Both the position numbers and the translations under genes were made by a program. From Streptomyces virginiae (GTDB lineage: Bacteria; Actinomycetota; Actinomycetes; Streptomycetales; Streptomycetaceae): 64,000 nt of DNA. How positions within the stretch are numbered: position 1 is the first letter of the stretch; each line of letters starts with the position of its first letter. Location: NCBI RefSeq assembly GCF_000720455.1, contig NZ_JOAK01000004.1, positions 186,001-250,000 of the forward strand, given 5' to 3'. The notes under the pieces are model-generated. The model was not told where the DNA came from, made no database searches, and saw only the letters and a program-made list of their open reading frames with translations. Below, piece by piece: positions 16,066-23,638 of this stretch.

Positions 16066-17720
16066 CGGGCCTCGTCCTCCGTCGTGTCACCGTCGGCAGC
16101 GGCGGAGTGGTTGTCGGTTGCTTCCAGGTGCCCCGAGGCGGCGCCCGTCATGGCGGTGCCGAGCTCCTCCGGGGTGACGGTCGCGGGGTCGGCGTCCGCG
16201 ACCAGGCGGCCGCGGTAGATCACGCGCAGGGTGTCGGACAGGCCGATGAGCTCGTCCAGGTCGGCGGAGATCAGCAGCACGGCCAGGCCCTCACGGCGGG
16301 CCTCGCGGATCGCGTCCCAGATCTGCGCCTGCGCGCCGACGTCCACACCGCGGGTGGGGTGGGCGGCGATGAGGAACTTCGGGTTGTGGCTCATCTCGCG
16401 GCCGACGATCAGCTTCTGCTGGTTGCCGCCGGAGAGCGAGGCCGCGGTGACGTCGATGCCGGGCGTGCGCACGTCGTACTCGCGCACGATCCGCTCGGTG
16501 TCCTTGCGGGCCGCCTTCGGGTCGAGGATGCCCTTCTTGGAGTTGGGCGCCTCGGTGACGTGGCCGAGGATGCGGTTCTCCCAGAGCGGGGACTCCAGCA
16601 GCAGGCCGTGGCGGTGGCGGTCCTCGGGGATGTAGCCGATGCCGCCCTCGCGGCGCTTGCGCACCGACATCTTGGTGATGTCCGCGCCGTCCAGGGTGAT
16701 GACGCCCGCGTCGGGGGCCATCATGCCCATGAGGGCCTCGATCAGCTCCGTCTGGCCGTTGCCCTCGACGCCCGCGATGCCGAGGATCTCGCCCTTGTGG
16801 ATCGTGAGGCTGACGTCGTCCAGCAGGAGACGGCCGGCCTCGACGACCTCGTGGGTCGAGGAGTCCGCGGGGGCCGCGGGTACCAGGACCTCCGGCTCGG
16901 CGACGACGGCGCCGCCGGCGGCGACGGTCAGGCCCGCCACCTGGAGCATCGGGACGTCCGTGACGGTCGACTCGCGGGTCTCGGGCGACGGCAGCTCCGC
17001 ACCGACCATCAGCTCGGCGAGCTGCTTGGGGGTGGCGGTCCTCGGGTCGGCGGTACCGACCGTGGTGCCGCGCCGGATGACGGTGATGTCGTCGGCGACC
17101 TTCAGCACCTCGCCCAGCTTGTGCGAGATGAAGATGACGGTCAGGCCCTCGGACTTGAGCTCGCGCAGGTTGTCGAAGAGTGCGTCCACCTCCTGCGGCA
17201 CGAGCACTGCGGTCGGCTCGTCGAGGATGAGGATCTTCGCGCCGCGGTAGAGGACCTTGAGGATCTCCACGCGCTGGCGGTCGGCGACGCCGAGGTCCTC
17301 GACGAGGGCGTCGGGGCGCACGCCGAGGCCGTACGCGTCCGAGATCTCCATGATCTTCTTACGGGCCTTGGCGCCGATGCCGTACAGCTTCTCGCCGCCG
17401 AGAACGACGTTCTCCAGGACGGTGAGGTTGTCGGCGAGCATGAAGTGCTGGTGCACCATGCCGATGCCACGGGCGATGGCGTCGCCGGGCGTGTTGAAGG
17501 CGACCTGCTCCCCGTCGATGGCGATGGTGCCCTCGTCCGGCTTCTGCATGCCGTAGAGGATCTTCATCAGAGTCGACTTGCCGGCGCCGTTCTCACCGAT
17601 CAGGGCGTGGACCGTGCCCTTGCGGACGGTGATCGCGATGTCCTTGTTGGCGACGACGCCGGGGAAGCGCTTTGTGATGCCGTGCAGTTCTACGGCGGGG
17701 GGCGGGCTGGACGCGTTGAT
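16062..17720 (-). CDS. Nucleoside ABC transporter, double ATPase subunit; start codon ATC (or GTC)
   Basis: About 552 residues, with two fused nucleotide-binding domains as in YufO/BmpE. Domain 1 has Walker A GENGAGKST and Walker B ILILDEPTA; domain 2 has a degenerate Walker A (GVEGNGQTEL) but an intact LSGGNQQK signature. The start is odd: between 17858 and Walker A the frame has no ATG, GTG or TTG, and only one CTG, which would cut into the ATPase domain. AAGGAG (17729-17734) lies 5 bases before GTC (17723) and 8 before ATC (17720), where homologous sequence begins (NASSPPPAVELHGITKRF). The GTG at 17858 lies upstream of the operator and of a GATACT -10-like box, so it is unlikely to be in the message. 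Confidence 0.9.
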   Translation of the reverse strand: MNASSPPPAVELHGITKRFPGVVANKDIAITVRKGTVHALIGENGAGKSTLMKILYGMQKPDEGTIAIDGEQVAFNTPGDAIARGIGMVHQHFMLADNLTVLENVVLGGEKLYGIGAKARKKIMEISDAYGLGVRPDALVEDLGVADRQRVEILKVLYRGAKILILDEPTAVLVPQEVDALFDNLRELKSEGLTVIFISHKLGEVLKVADDITVIRRGTTVGTADPRTATPKQLAELMVGAELPSPETRESTVTDVPMLQVAGLTVAAGGAVVAEPEVLVPAAPADSSTHEVVEAGRLLLDDVSLTIHKGEILGIAGVEGNGQTELIEALMGMMAPDAGVITLDGADITKMSVRKRREGGIGYIPEDRHRHGLLLESPLWENRILGHVTEAPNSKKGILDPKAARKDTERIVREYDVRTPGIDVTAASLSGGNQQKLIVGREMSHNPKFLIAAHPTRGVDVGAQAQIWDAIREARREGLAVLLISADLDELIGLSDTLRVIYRGRLVADADPATVTPEELGTAMTGAASGHLEATDNHSAAADGDTTEDEAR

Positions 17721-17728
17721 GACGCACT

Positions 17729-17734
17729 CTCCTT
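17729..17734 (-). promoter_or_regulatory. Ribosome site pointing to a non-canonical start
   Basis: AAGGAG on the minus strand, the only good Shine-Dalgarno before the ABC ATPase gene. The codons at proper spacing are GTC (5 bases) and ATC (8 bases), neither a usual initiator. Confidence 0.6.
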
Positions 17735-17800
17735 GGCGCGAAAGGAGCGGAAGGCAGGGGGGACAGGGCGGGGAGTGAAAGTATCGCGTCCACGATGCTT

Positions 17801-17812
17801 CTACGCGCGTAG
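17801..17812. promoter_or_regulatory. Nucleoside-regulon operator, copy 3 (ABC operon)
   Basis: Perfect palindrome CTACGCGCGTAG about 80 bp upstream of the ATPase coding start; a GATACT -10-like box lies 15 bp downstream of it on the minus strand. It gives the ATPase-permease-cdd genes their own regulated promoter, separate from the BMP lipoprotein gene. Confidence 0.75.
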
Positions 17813-17883
17813 CACTGTCGGAAGTGAAAACTCGCGGCCAGTACGGCCACGTGGTCACAGACTAGTGATCACAGAACGTGGCT

Positions 17884-17922
17884 CGGGGCCCGGGAGCGAT
17901 GTCGACCGCTTCCCGGACCCCG
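17884..17922 (-). terminator. Terminator after the BMP lipoprotein gene
   Basis: Stem CGGGGTCCGGGAAGCG / CGCTCCCGGGCCCCG (minus strand) with an 8-base loop and one bulge, 29 bp after the stop. The lipoprotein gene is therefore probably transcribed more strongly and separately from the rest of the transporter. Confidence 0.7.
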
Positions 17923-17951
17923 GAGACCAGGACTACACGTCAGGGACTGCC

Positions 17952-19010
17952 TTACGGGGCGGTCTTGACGGTGATCTTCTTGGCGATGATGTCGGCCTTG
18001 GCCTTCTCCACCGCGGCGATGACGTCGGTCATCTCCTTGTACTTCGGGTTGGAGTCGGCCAGGCCGACGCCGTCCTTGTCCAGGCCGTAGCGGATCTCAC
18101 CGGTGGCGGGCTTGCCGTCCTCGACCGACTTGATCAGGTTGAAGACGGAGTCCGAGACGTCCTTGGTGACCGAGGTCAGGATGGAGTCCTTGTACTTCGC
18201 CAGACCGGCCTGGTTGTACTGGTCGGAGTCGACGCCGATGGCCCACTTGCCCTTGGCCGAAGCGGCCTCGATGGCACCGGAACCGGCGAGACCGGCGGCG
18301 GCGTAGATCACGTCGGCGCCCGCGTCGAGCTGGCCCTGCGCGGCGGCCTTGCCCAGGTCGGGCTTGGCGAAACCGTCGAAGTTCGGCGGCTGGGTCAGGT
18401 ACGCGGAGAGCACCTTGGCGTTCGGGTTGGTGTCCTTGACGCCCTGGGCGAAGCCCGCCTCGAACTTCTTGATCAGCGGGACCTCGACACCGCCGATGAA
18501 GCCGACCGTGCCGGTCTTGGACGCCTTGGCGGCGGCGACGCCGGCCAGGTAGGAGCCCTGCTCCTCGTTGAAGACGAGGTTGGCGATGTTCTCGCCCGTG
18601 ACCGAGGTGTCGTCGATGATGCCGAAGGTGGTCTTCGGGAACTTCGGCGCGACCTTCTTGATGGCCGGGGCGTAGGCGAAGCCGACGCCGATGACCGGGT
18701 TGTTGCCCTTGCGGGCGAGCTCGGTGAGGCGCTGGACCTTGTCGGCCTCGCCCTCGCCGTCGGTGGGCTCCGCCTCGGCGCCCTTGATCTTCAGGTCCGT
18801 CTCGGCCTTCTTCAGACCGGCGTAGGCGGCGTCGTTGAACGACTGGTCGCCGCGGCCACCGATGTCGTACGCGATGGCTGCGGACTTCTGACCCGACTCC
18901 GAGGGGGAGGAGGAGGCGTCAGAGGACTTCTTTCCGCCACAGGCGGTGGCCGAGAGGGCCAGCGCCGCGGACGCGATGCCCACGGTGGCGATCCTGGTGA
19001 TCCGGCGCAA
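17952..19010 (-). CDS. BMP-family nucleoside-binding lipoprotein (ABC substrate-binding subunit)
   Basis: A 352-residue surface lipoprotein of the basic membrane protein (Med/BmpA/PnrA) family, which binds purine and pyrimidine nucleosides. The lipobox is LSATAC, so Cys24 is lipidated, followed by a Ser-rich linker. The mature part begins IAYDIGGRGDQSFNDAAYAG, the family hallmark in which Asp and Phe contact the nucleoside, and has VGFIGGVEVPLIKKFEAGF and IYAAAGLAGSG further on. It starts with TTG at 19010, with AAGGAG seven bases upstream. Its own operator (19072) and its terminator make it a single-gene transcript upstream of the ATPase-permease operon. Confidence 0.95.
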   Translation of the reverse strand: MRRITRIATVGIASAALALSATACGGKKSSDASSSPSESGQKSAAIAYDIGGRGDQSFNDAAYAGLKKAETDLKIKGAEAEPTDGEGEADKVQRLTELARKGNNPVIGVGFAYAPAIKKVAPKFPKTTFGIIDDTSVTGENIANLVFNEEQGSYLAGVAAAKASKTGTVGFIGGVEVPLIKKFEAGFAQGVKDTNPNAKVLSAYLTQPPNFDGFAKPDLGKAAAQGQLDAGADVIYAAAGLAGSGAIEAASAKGKWAIGVDSDQYNQAGLAKYKDSILTSVTKDVSDSVFNLIKSVEDGKPATGEIRYGLDKDGVGLADSNPKYKEMTDVIAAVEKAKADIIAKKITVKTAP

Positions 19011-19071
19011 GGGGAGGCTCCTTCAAAACCTGACCGAAGCGCCACGACCGGCGCTGGTTTCGCGGCGATCG

Positions 19072-19083
19072 TAACGCGCGTAG
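19072..19083. promoter_or_regulatory. Nucleoside-regulon operator, copy 4 (BMP gene)
   Basis: TAACGCGCGTAG, identical to the last ten bases of the 12-bp operator. On the minus strand it is immediately followed by TACGAT, a good -10 box, as in the add promoter. Confidence 0.65.
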
Positions 19084-19162
19084 ATGTCAGTTAAAGGCCC
19101 GTTCATGAGTCGTTATCGGATCGTCGCGAACCGGACAGTGACCGATCGGTAACTGCCAGGGC

Positions 19163-19191
19163 GTCCAGCCCTTGTGTACCAAGGGCTGGAC
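19163..19191 (-). terminator. Terminator after the amidohydrolase gene
   Basis: Perfect 12-bp stem GTCCAGCCCTTG / CAAGGGCTGGAC with a five-base loop, 48 bp after the stop of the M20 gene. Confidence 0.8.
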
Positions 19192-19239
19192 ACGTCCGCC
19201 GGAAGGCTCGCCGATGTTGTACGGAGACCGGCCGGACCG

Positions 19240-20496
19240 CTACCTGGAAGGCGGTGTGCGGCGGCCGTCGATCAGTGCGGCGGCCGTGAAGAACTCGACC
19301 CCGACGGCGATCGCGTCCTCGTCCACGTCGAAGTCCCCGCGGTGCAGGTCGCGCTTGGCGGTGTCGCCCGGCGTGCGGACCCCGAGGCGGGCCATGGCGC
19401 CCGGCACGTGCTCCAGGTACCAGGAGAAGTCCTCCCCGCCCAGGCTCTGCTCGGTGTCCTCGACCGACTCGGCGCCGCGGCGGGCCCCCATCGCCTCGCG
19501 CAGCAGTTCCGTGATCACCGGGTCGTTGACCACCGGCGGCACCCCGCGCACGTGGTTGATCTCGAACTTGGCCCCGTGCATGGTCGCGATCTCGTCGATC
19601 GCCGCGTGGATCATGTCCGGCGCCTCGTGCCAGGCCGCGAGGTCCAGGCACCGTACGGTTCCGGACAGCTCGGCGTGCATCGGGATCACGTTGCAGGCGT
19701 GCCCGGACTCGATCCGGCCCCAGGTGACCGACATGCCGGAGCGGGCGTCCATCCGGCGGGCGAGCAGGGCCGGGGCGTCGACGGCGACGCGGGCGGCGGC
19801 CGTCACCAGGTCGGTGGTCAGGTGCGGCCGGGCGGTGTGCCCGCCGGATCCGGTGAGGCTGACCTCCAGCCGGTCGCAGGCGGAGGTGATGGGGCCGGGC
19901 CGCAGTCCGATCCGGCCGGCGTCGACCCGGGGGTCGCAGTGGACGGCGACGATCCGGCCCACGCCGTCCAGCACCCCGGACTCGATGGCGTCGGTGGCGC
20001 CGCCGGGCAGCACCTCCTCGGCGGGCTGGAACAGCAGCCGTACGGGCCGGGGCAGGAGGCCCTGCCGGTCGAGCTCGGCGAGGACGAGGCCGGCGCCGAG
20101 GACGACGGCGGTGTGCACGTCGTGGCCGCAGGCGTGGGCGCGGTCCGGGGAGGTCGAGCGGTACGAGACGTGCGTCTTGGCGTCCGGGATGGGCAGGGCG
20201 TCGATGTCCGCGCGCAGGGCCAGCATCGGCCGGCCTCCGTCCCAGGTGCCCACGTCACAGATCAGGCCGGTGCCGGACTTCAGGACCCGTGGTCGCAGGC
20301 CGGCTTTCTCAAGCCTGGCCTTGATCGCCGCGGTGGTGCGGAATTCCTGGTGTCCGAGCTCCGGGTGCATGTGCAAGTCCCGGCGGAAGGCGATCAGTTC
20401 GGTGCGCAGGTGGTCCGGAAGTTTGCCGGGCAGCTCGGGCCGGTCGGACGCGACGGGCTGGAGGGTCTGGGACTCGCGGGACATCAACTGGTTCAC
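19240..20496 (-). CDS. M20-family amidohydrolase (N-acyl amino acid type)
   Basis: A 418-residue metal-dependent peptidase/amidohydrolase of family M20D (hippurate hydrolase, IAA-amino acid hydrolase and N-acetyl-diaminopimelate deacetylase group). Conserved features: HPELGHQEFRTT, the metal-binding HACGHDVHTAVVLGA, the general base in LLFQPAEE, HCDPRVDAGRIGLRPG, and GGEDFSWYLEHVPG near the end. The dimerisation lid domain lies about 190-310. The substrate cannot be told from sequence. The start is taken as GTG at 20496; an ATG at 20484 is nearly as likely, and neither has a clear ribosome site. A single-gene transcript with its own terminator. Confidence 0.93.
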   Translation of the reverse strand: MNQLMSRESQTLQPVASDRPELPGKLPDHLRTELIAFRRDLHMHPELGHQEFRTTAAIKARLEKAGLRPRVLKSGTGLICDVGTWDGGRPMLALRADIDALPIPDAKTHVSYRSTSPDRAHACGHDVHTAVVLGAGLVLAELDRQGLLPRPVRLLFQPAEEVLPGGATDAIESGVLDGVGRIVAVHCDPRVDAGRIGLRPGPITSACDRLEVSLTGSGGHTARPHLTTDLVTAAARVAVDAPALLARRMDARSGMSVTWGRIESGHACNVIPMHAELSGTVRCLDLAAWHEAPDMIHAAIDEIATMHGAKFEINHVRGVPPVVNDPVITELLREAMGARRGAESVEDTEQSLGGEDFSWYLEHVPGAMARLGVRTPGDTAKRDLHRGDFDVDEDAIAVGVEFFTAAALIDGRRTPPSR

Positions 20497-20621
20497 CCGT
20501 TGAAGGGTAGGCGCACGGATGGGTCAACTGACCGGGGATCACGAAAAGTTCATGCCGTTAGGGGAAAGAAACACTGCCTCTGGACGCATGACCGGGTTGA
20601 CGCGGGGGTAAACTCGCGCGC

Positions 20622-21839
20622 TCATCCGGCCGTGGGCGCCGCCTGGGCAGGCAGTCTGTGCACATCACGAGCGGTGTCGGTGACGCCCGCGAGGAAGCTG
20701 CGTGCGCGGGGGGACGCGGAGCCCGTGAGCCAGGACGGGTCCACATCGCATACGGCGACGGTGACACCGGTACCGGTCAGGGCGTAGGGCAGCGTGTGGA
20801 CGACCGTGGACGGAAAGCTGAGGATCGTCCGGCCGACGGGACCGCGCCGCGCGATCAGCTCCAGCGGCAGGTCCGGGCGTACGATCTCCAGCCCGGTCGC
20901 CCGGCTCAGCGCGCGCAGCTTCTCCGGGGATTCGCGGCGGTGCGCGAAGTAGCGGGTGGCGCCGTGCTCCAGGGTGAGGGAGCGGACCGCGTCCAGGTAG
21001 CGCTCGGGGTCCACCACGCCGGTCTCGACGAGCGAGGTGCCGACCAGGTCGGTGCCCCTGGTGAGGCGGGGCGGGCCGAAGCGGGCGCGGGTCCAGGCGA
21101 ACTCGTTGGGCCGCAGCGTCATCCCGCCGTGCGGGGTGACCGGCATGGAGGTGAACACCTCGACGCGGCGGGCCTTCCCCGGTCCGGACTCCGGCCCGGA
21201 CCCCGGCCCGGCACCGGCGCCGGCGACGGCCCGGTCCGGGACGAAGCGGCGCCGCGCGGCCGCCGAGACGGGCGCGTAGGCCAGCTCGCGGACGCGCCCG
21301 GGCAGCCCGCCGCCGCCGACCCGGTGCCAGCGGACGAGACGTTCGCCGCGGGCGGTCTGCGCGGCGAACTCCATGGTGGCGGTGCCGTCGTCGACCACGA
21401 CGAGCTCCTCGGCGCGCACCAGGGTGAGCAGGAGCTGGACGTAGCGGGAGAAGGGGTCGCCGACGACGACGGTGCGCGCCGCGCGGACGTCGCCCGCCAG
21501 TGCGGCGAGCGCCTTCAGCGGGGCGAGCCGGCTGCCGCGGGCCTCCTGCCACCGCACCTCGCACCCCTCGTCCCGGGCCAGTGCCGCCATCCGGCGCAGC
21601 TGGCCGCGGGACATGGGGTCGGTGGGCGGCAGGACGACGATCCGCACGGGCGCGAGCGCGCCCGCCGGGCGCGGGCCGGGCTCCTTCCGCGCCGCCCGGC
21701 CGGCGCGGCGCGCGCGCTGGCTCGGGACGCCGTCCAGCGGTCTGCCGGGCGCGGCGGCGCGCGCGTACGCCCACTCCAGCACGTTGAGGAGTTGGACCGG
21801 GCTCTCGACGAACGCCAGGGTGGAGGCGGAGGTGCTCAC
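20622..21839 (-). CDS. Glycosyltransferase-like protein of the nonulosonate cluster
   Basis: About 405 residues, GTG start at 21839 with AAGGAG five bases upstream. The N-terminus STLAFVESPVQLLNVLEWAY matches the beginning of polysialyltransferase/GT52-type proteins, in which a Glu-Ser-Pro segment precedes the first Rossmann-like half; the second half has VEVFTSMPVTPHGGMTLRPN and the Pro/Ser-rich SFPSTVVHTLPYAL near the C-terminus. It probably transfers a nonulosonic acid residue to a cell-surface glycan. It lies downstream of NeuA-NeuB on the same strand after 104 bp, so co-transcription is likely. A variable Gly/Pro segment (PGSGPESGPG) sits mid-protein. Activity is inferred from family resemblance and context. 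Confidence 0.75.
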   Translation of the reverse strand: MSTSASTLAFVESPVQLLNVLEWAYARAAAPGRPLDGVPSQRARRAGRAARKEPGPRPAGALAPVRIVVLPPTDPMSRGQLRRMAALARDEGCEVRWQEARGSRLAPLKALAALAGDVRAARTVVVGDPFSRYVQLLLTLVRAEELVVVDDGTATMEFAAQTARGERLVRWHRVGGGGLPGRVRELAYAPVSAAARRRFVPDRAVAGAGAGPGSGPESGPGKARRVEVFTSMPVTPHGGMTLRPNEFAWTRARFGPPRLTRGTDLVGTSLVETGVVDPERYLDAVRSLTLEHGATRYFAHRRESPEKLRALSRATGLEIVRPDLPLELIARRGPVGRTILSFPSTVVHTLPYALTGTGVTVAVCDVDPSWLTGSASPRARSFLAGVTDTARDVHRLPAQAAPTAG

Positions 21840-21943
21840 ACGTACTCCTTGTCGTGGGGCGGGACGGAACGCGCCTGACCGGAGCCGGACAGGGCCGGGG
21901 GGGGTGTCCGACCCTGATCCGCCGGACATCCCCGAGAGACCCC

Positions 21944-23638
21944 CTAGACGGCTGCGAGCTCGCCGCGGACGCGGCGGAGCTTCTTCATGGGGCCGAGCTC
22001 CGACTCGTAGACGCGCTTGACCCCGTCGCCGAGGGCGGTCTCGATGGTGCGGATGTCGCGGACCAGGCGGGCCAGGCCGCCGGGCTCGACGGAGGCGGCC
22101 TGGTCGGAGCCCCACATCGCGCGGTCGAGGGTGATGTGGCGCTCGACGAAGGTGGCGCCGAGGGCGACGGCGGCGAGGGTGGTCTGCAGGCCCGTCTCGT
22201 GGCCCGAGTAGCCGATCGGGACGTTGGGGTACTCGTCGCGCAGGGTGTTGATGACCCGCAGGTTGAGCTCCTCGGCCTTGGCCGGGTACGTCGAAGTGGC
22301 GTGGCAGAGCAGGATGTTGGCGCTCCCGAGCACCTCCACCGCGTGGCGGATCTGCTGCGGGGTGGACATGCCGGTGGACAGCACGACGGTGCGGCCGGTG
22401 GCGCGCAGGGCGCGCAGCAGCTCGTCGTCGGTGAGGGAGGCGGAGGCCACCTTGTGGGCGGGGACGTCGAACTTCTCCAGGAAGGCGACCGCCTCGGTGT
22501 CCCACGGGGAGGCGAACCAGTCGATGCCGCGCTTGGCGCAGTGCTCGTCGATGGCGCGGTACTCGTCCTCGCCGAATTCGACGCGGTGGCGGTAGTCGAT
22601 GTAGGTCATCCGGCCCCAGGGGGTGTCGCGCTCGATGTCCCACTGGTCGCGCGGGGTGCAGATCTCCGGGGTGCGCTTCTGGAACTTCACGGCGTCGCAG
22701 CCCGCTTCGGCGGCGGCGTCGATGAGGGCGAAGGCGTTGCCGAGGTCGCCGTTGTGGTTGATGCCGATCTCGCCGACGACGTAGACGGGGCGGCCGGGGC
22801 CGGCGGTGCGCGCTCCGAAGGTACGCAGGCGCGGGTCGGGGAGGGAGGTCATGGCAGGGGACGTCCTTCGGTGCGGGGGTGTACGGGGTGTGGGCTGCGG
22901 GTCGGGGTGCGGGGCGGTTTCCGCGTCGGGCCGCGGGTCTTCCGGTGCGCCGGGGCGCGGGTCGAGCAGCGGGGCGAGCAGCCGTGCGCGGGCCAGGTCG
23001 TGGGGGTCGTCGATCTCCAGGACCCGGGCGGGATCGGTGGGGACGGGCAGGGTGCGGCCGAAGAAGCGGTGGCGGGCGGTGCGGAAGCCGGCCGCGTCCA
23101 TGGCGTAGGCGGCGCCGGTCTCCAGCAGATCCTGCGGCCGGTCCTGGCGGCGGGGCCGGAAGGCGGGGTCGTGGTTGACCCCGGTCCAGGAGCCGTCGGG
23201 GTCCTCGCGCCAGAGGAAGCCGTGGAAGGGGGCCACGGTCAGGGCCGAGTCGGCGGCCCCGGTGGCGACGGCCACGGCGACCGACTCGACGTCGGAGGTG
23301 GCGAGGAAGGGGCTGGTGCACTGGACGAGGAGGACCACGTCCACGGTGAGCGAGTGCAGTTCCTCGAAGGCGGCGAGCGCGTGCAGGACGGCGGCCTCGC
23401 TGCTCGCGGTGTCGCCGGAGATGGCGGTGGGGCGGGCGATCACGTCGGCGCCCGCGGCGCGGGCGGCCTCGGCGATGGACTCGGAGTCGGTGGAGACGAC
23501 CACGTCGGTGACGGTCGGCGCGGCCCGGCAGGCCAGGACGGCCCGGGCGACGAGCGGGGTGCCGGCGACGTCGGCGAGGTTCTTGCCGGGGACCCCCTTG
23601 GAGCCGCCGCGGGCGGGGACGACGGCCAGGACCCTCAC
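21944..23638 (-). CDS. CMP-nonulosonate cytidylyltransferase fused in frame to nonulosonate (NeuB-type) synthase
   Basis: One open frame of 565 codons holds two enzymes. Residues 1-228 are a NeuA-type cytidylyltransferase (MRVLAVVPARGGSKGVPGKN, CTP-binding). Residues about 230-262 are a Pro/Asp/Thr linker with no stop codon. From residue 263 (Met, 22852) comes a NeuB-type synthase that condenses phosphoenolpyruvate with a hexosamine or hexose (VVGEIGINHNGDLGNAFALI, VKFQKRT, GYSGHETG, ERHITLDRAMWGSDQAAS). The synthase ends at GELAAV, without the C-terminal SAF domain of classical NeuB. GTG start at 23638, overlapping the upstream gene by GTGA. AAGGA lies 11 bases before Met263, so a separate NeuB could also be made. 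The likely sugar is KDN or a sialic-acid relative of the cell wall. Confidence 0.9.
   Translation of the reverse strand: MRVLAVVPARGGSKGVPGKNLADVAGTPLVARAVLACRAAPTVTDVVVSTDSESIAEAARAAGADVIARPTAISGDTASSEAAVLHALAAFEELHSLTVDVVLLVQCTSPFLATSDVESVAVAVATGAADSALTVAPFHGFLWREDPDGSWTGVNHDPAFRPRRQDRPQDLLETGAAYAMDAAGFRTARHRFFGRTLPVPTDPARVLEIDDPHDLARARLLAPLLDPRPGAPEDPRPDAETAPHPDPQPTPRTPPHRRTSPAMTSLPDPRLRTFGARTAGPGRPVYVVGEIGINHNGDLGNAFALIDAAAEAGCDAVKFQKRTPEICTPRDQWDIERDTPWGRMTYIDYRHRVEFGEDEYRAIDEHCAKRGIDWFASPWDTEAVAFLEKFDVPAHKVASASLTDDELLRALRATGRTVVLSTGMSTPQQIRHAVEVLGSANILLCHATSTYPAKAEELNLRVINTLRDEYPNVPIGYSGHETGLQTTLAAVALGATFVERHITLDRAMWGSDQAASVEPGGLARLVRDIRTIETALGDGVKRVYESELGPMKKLRRVRGELAAV

Noticed and set aside
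17720..17858. GTG at 17858 as the start of the ABC ATPase
   Set aside because: It precedes the CTACGCGCGTAG operator and the -10 box of the gene, and the 46 extra residues have no family character.
16107..19094. 995-codon plus-strand frame opposite the nucleoside transporter genes
   Set aside because: Composition typical of antisense frames in high-GC DNA; four clear genes lie on the other strand.
20622..23321. 899-codon version of the glycosyltransferase-like gene
   Set aside because: The first 490 codons are a shadow of NeuA-NeuB. AAGGAG before GTG 21839 and the family-like N-terminus fix the true start.
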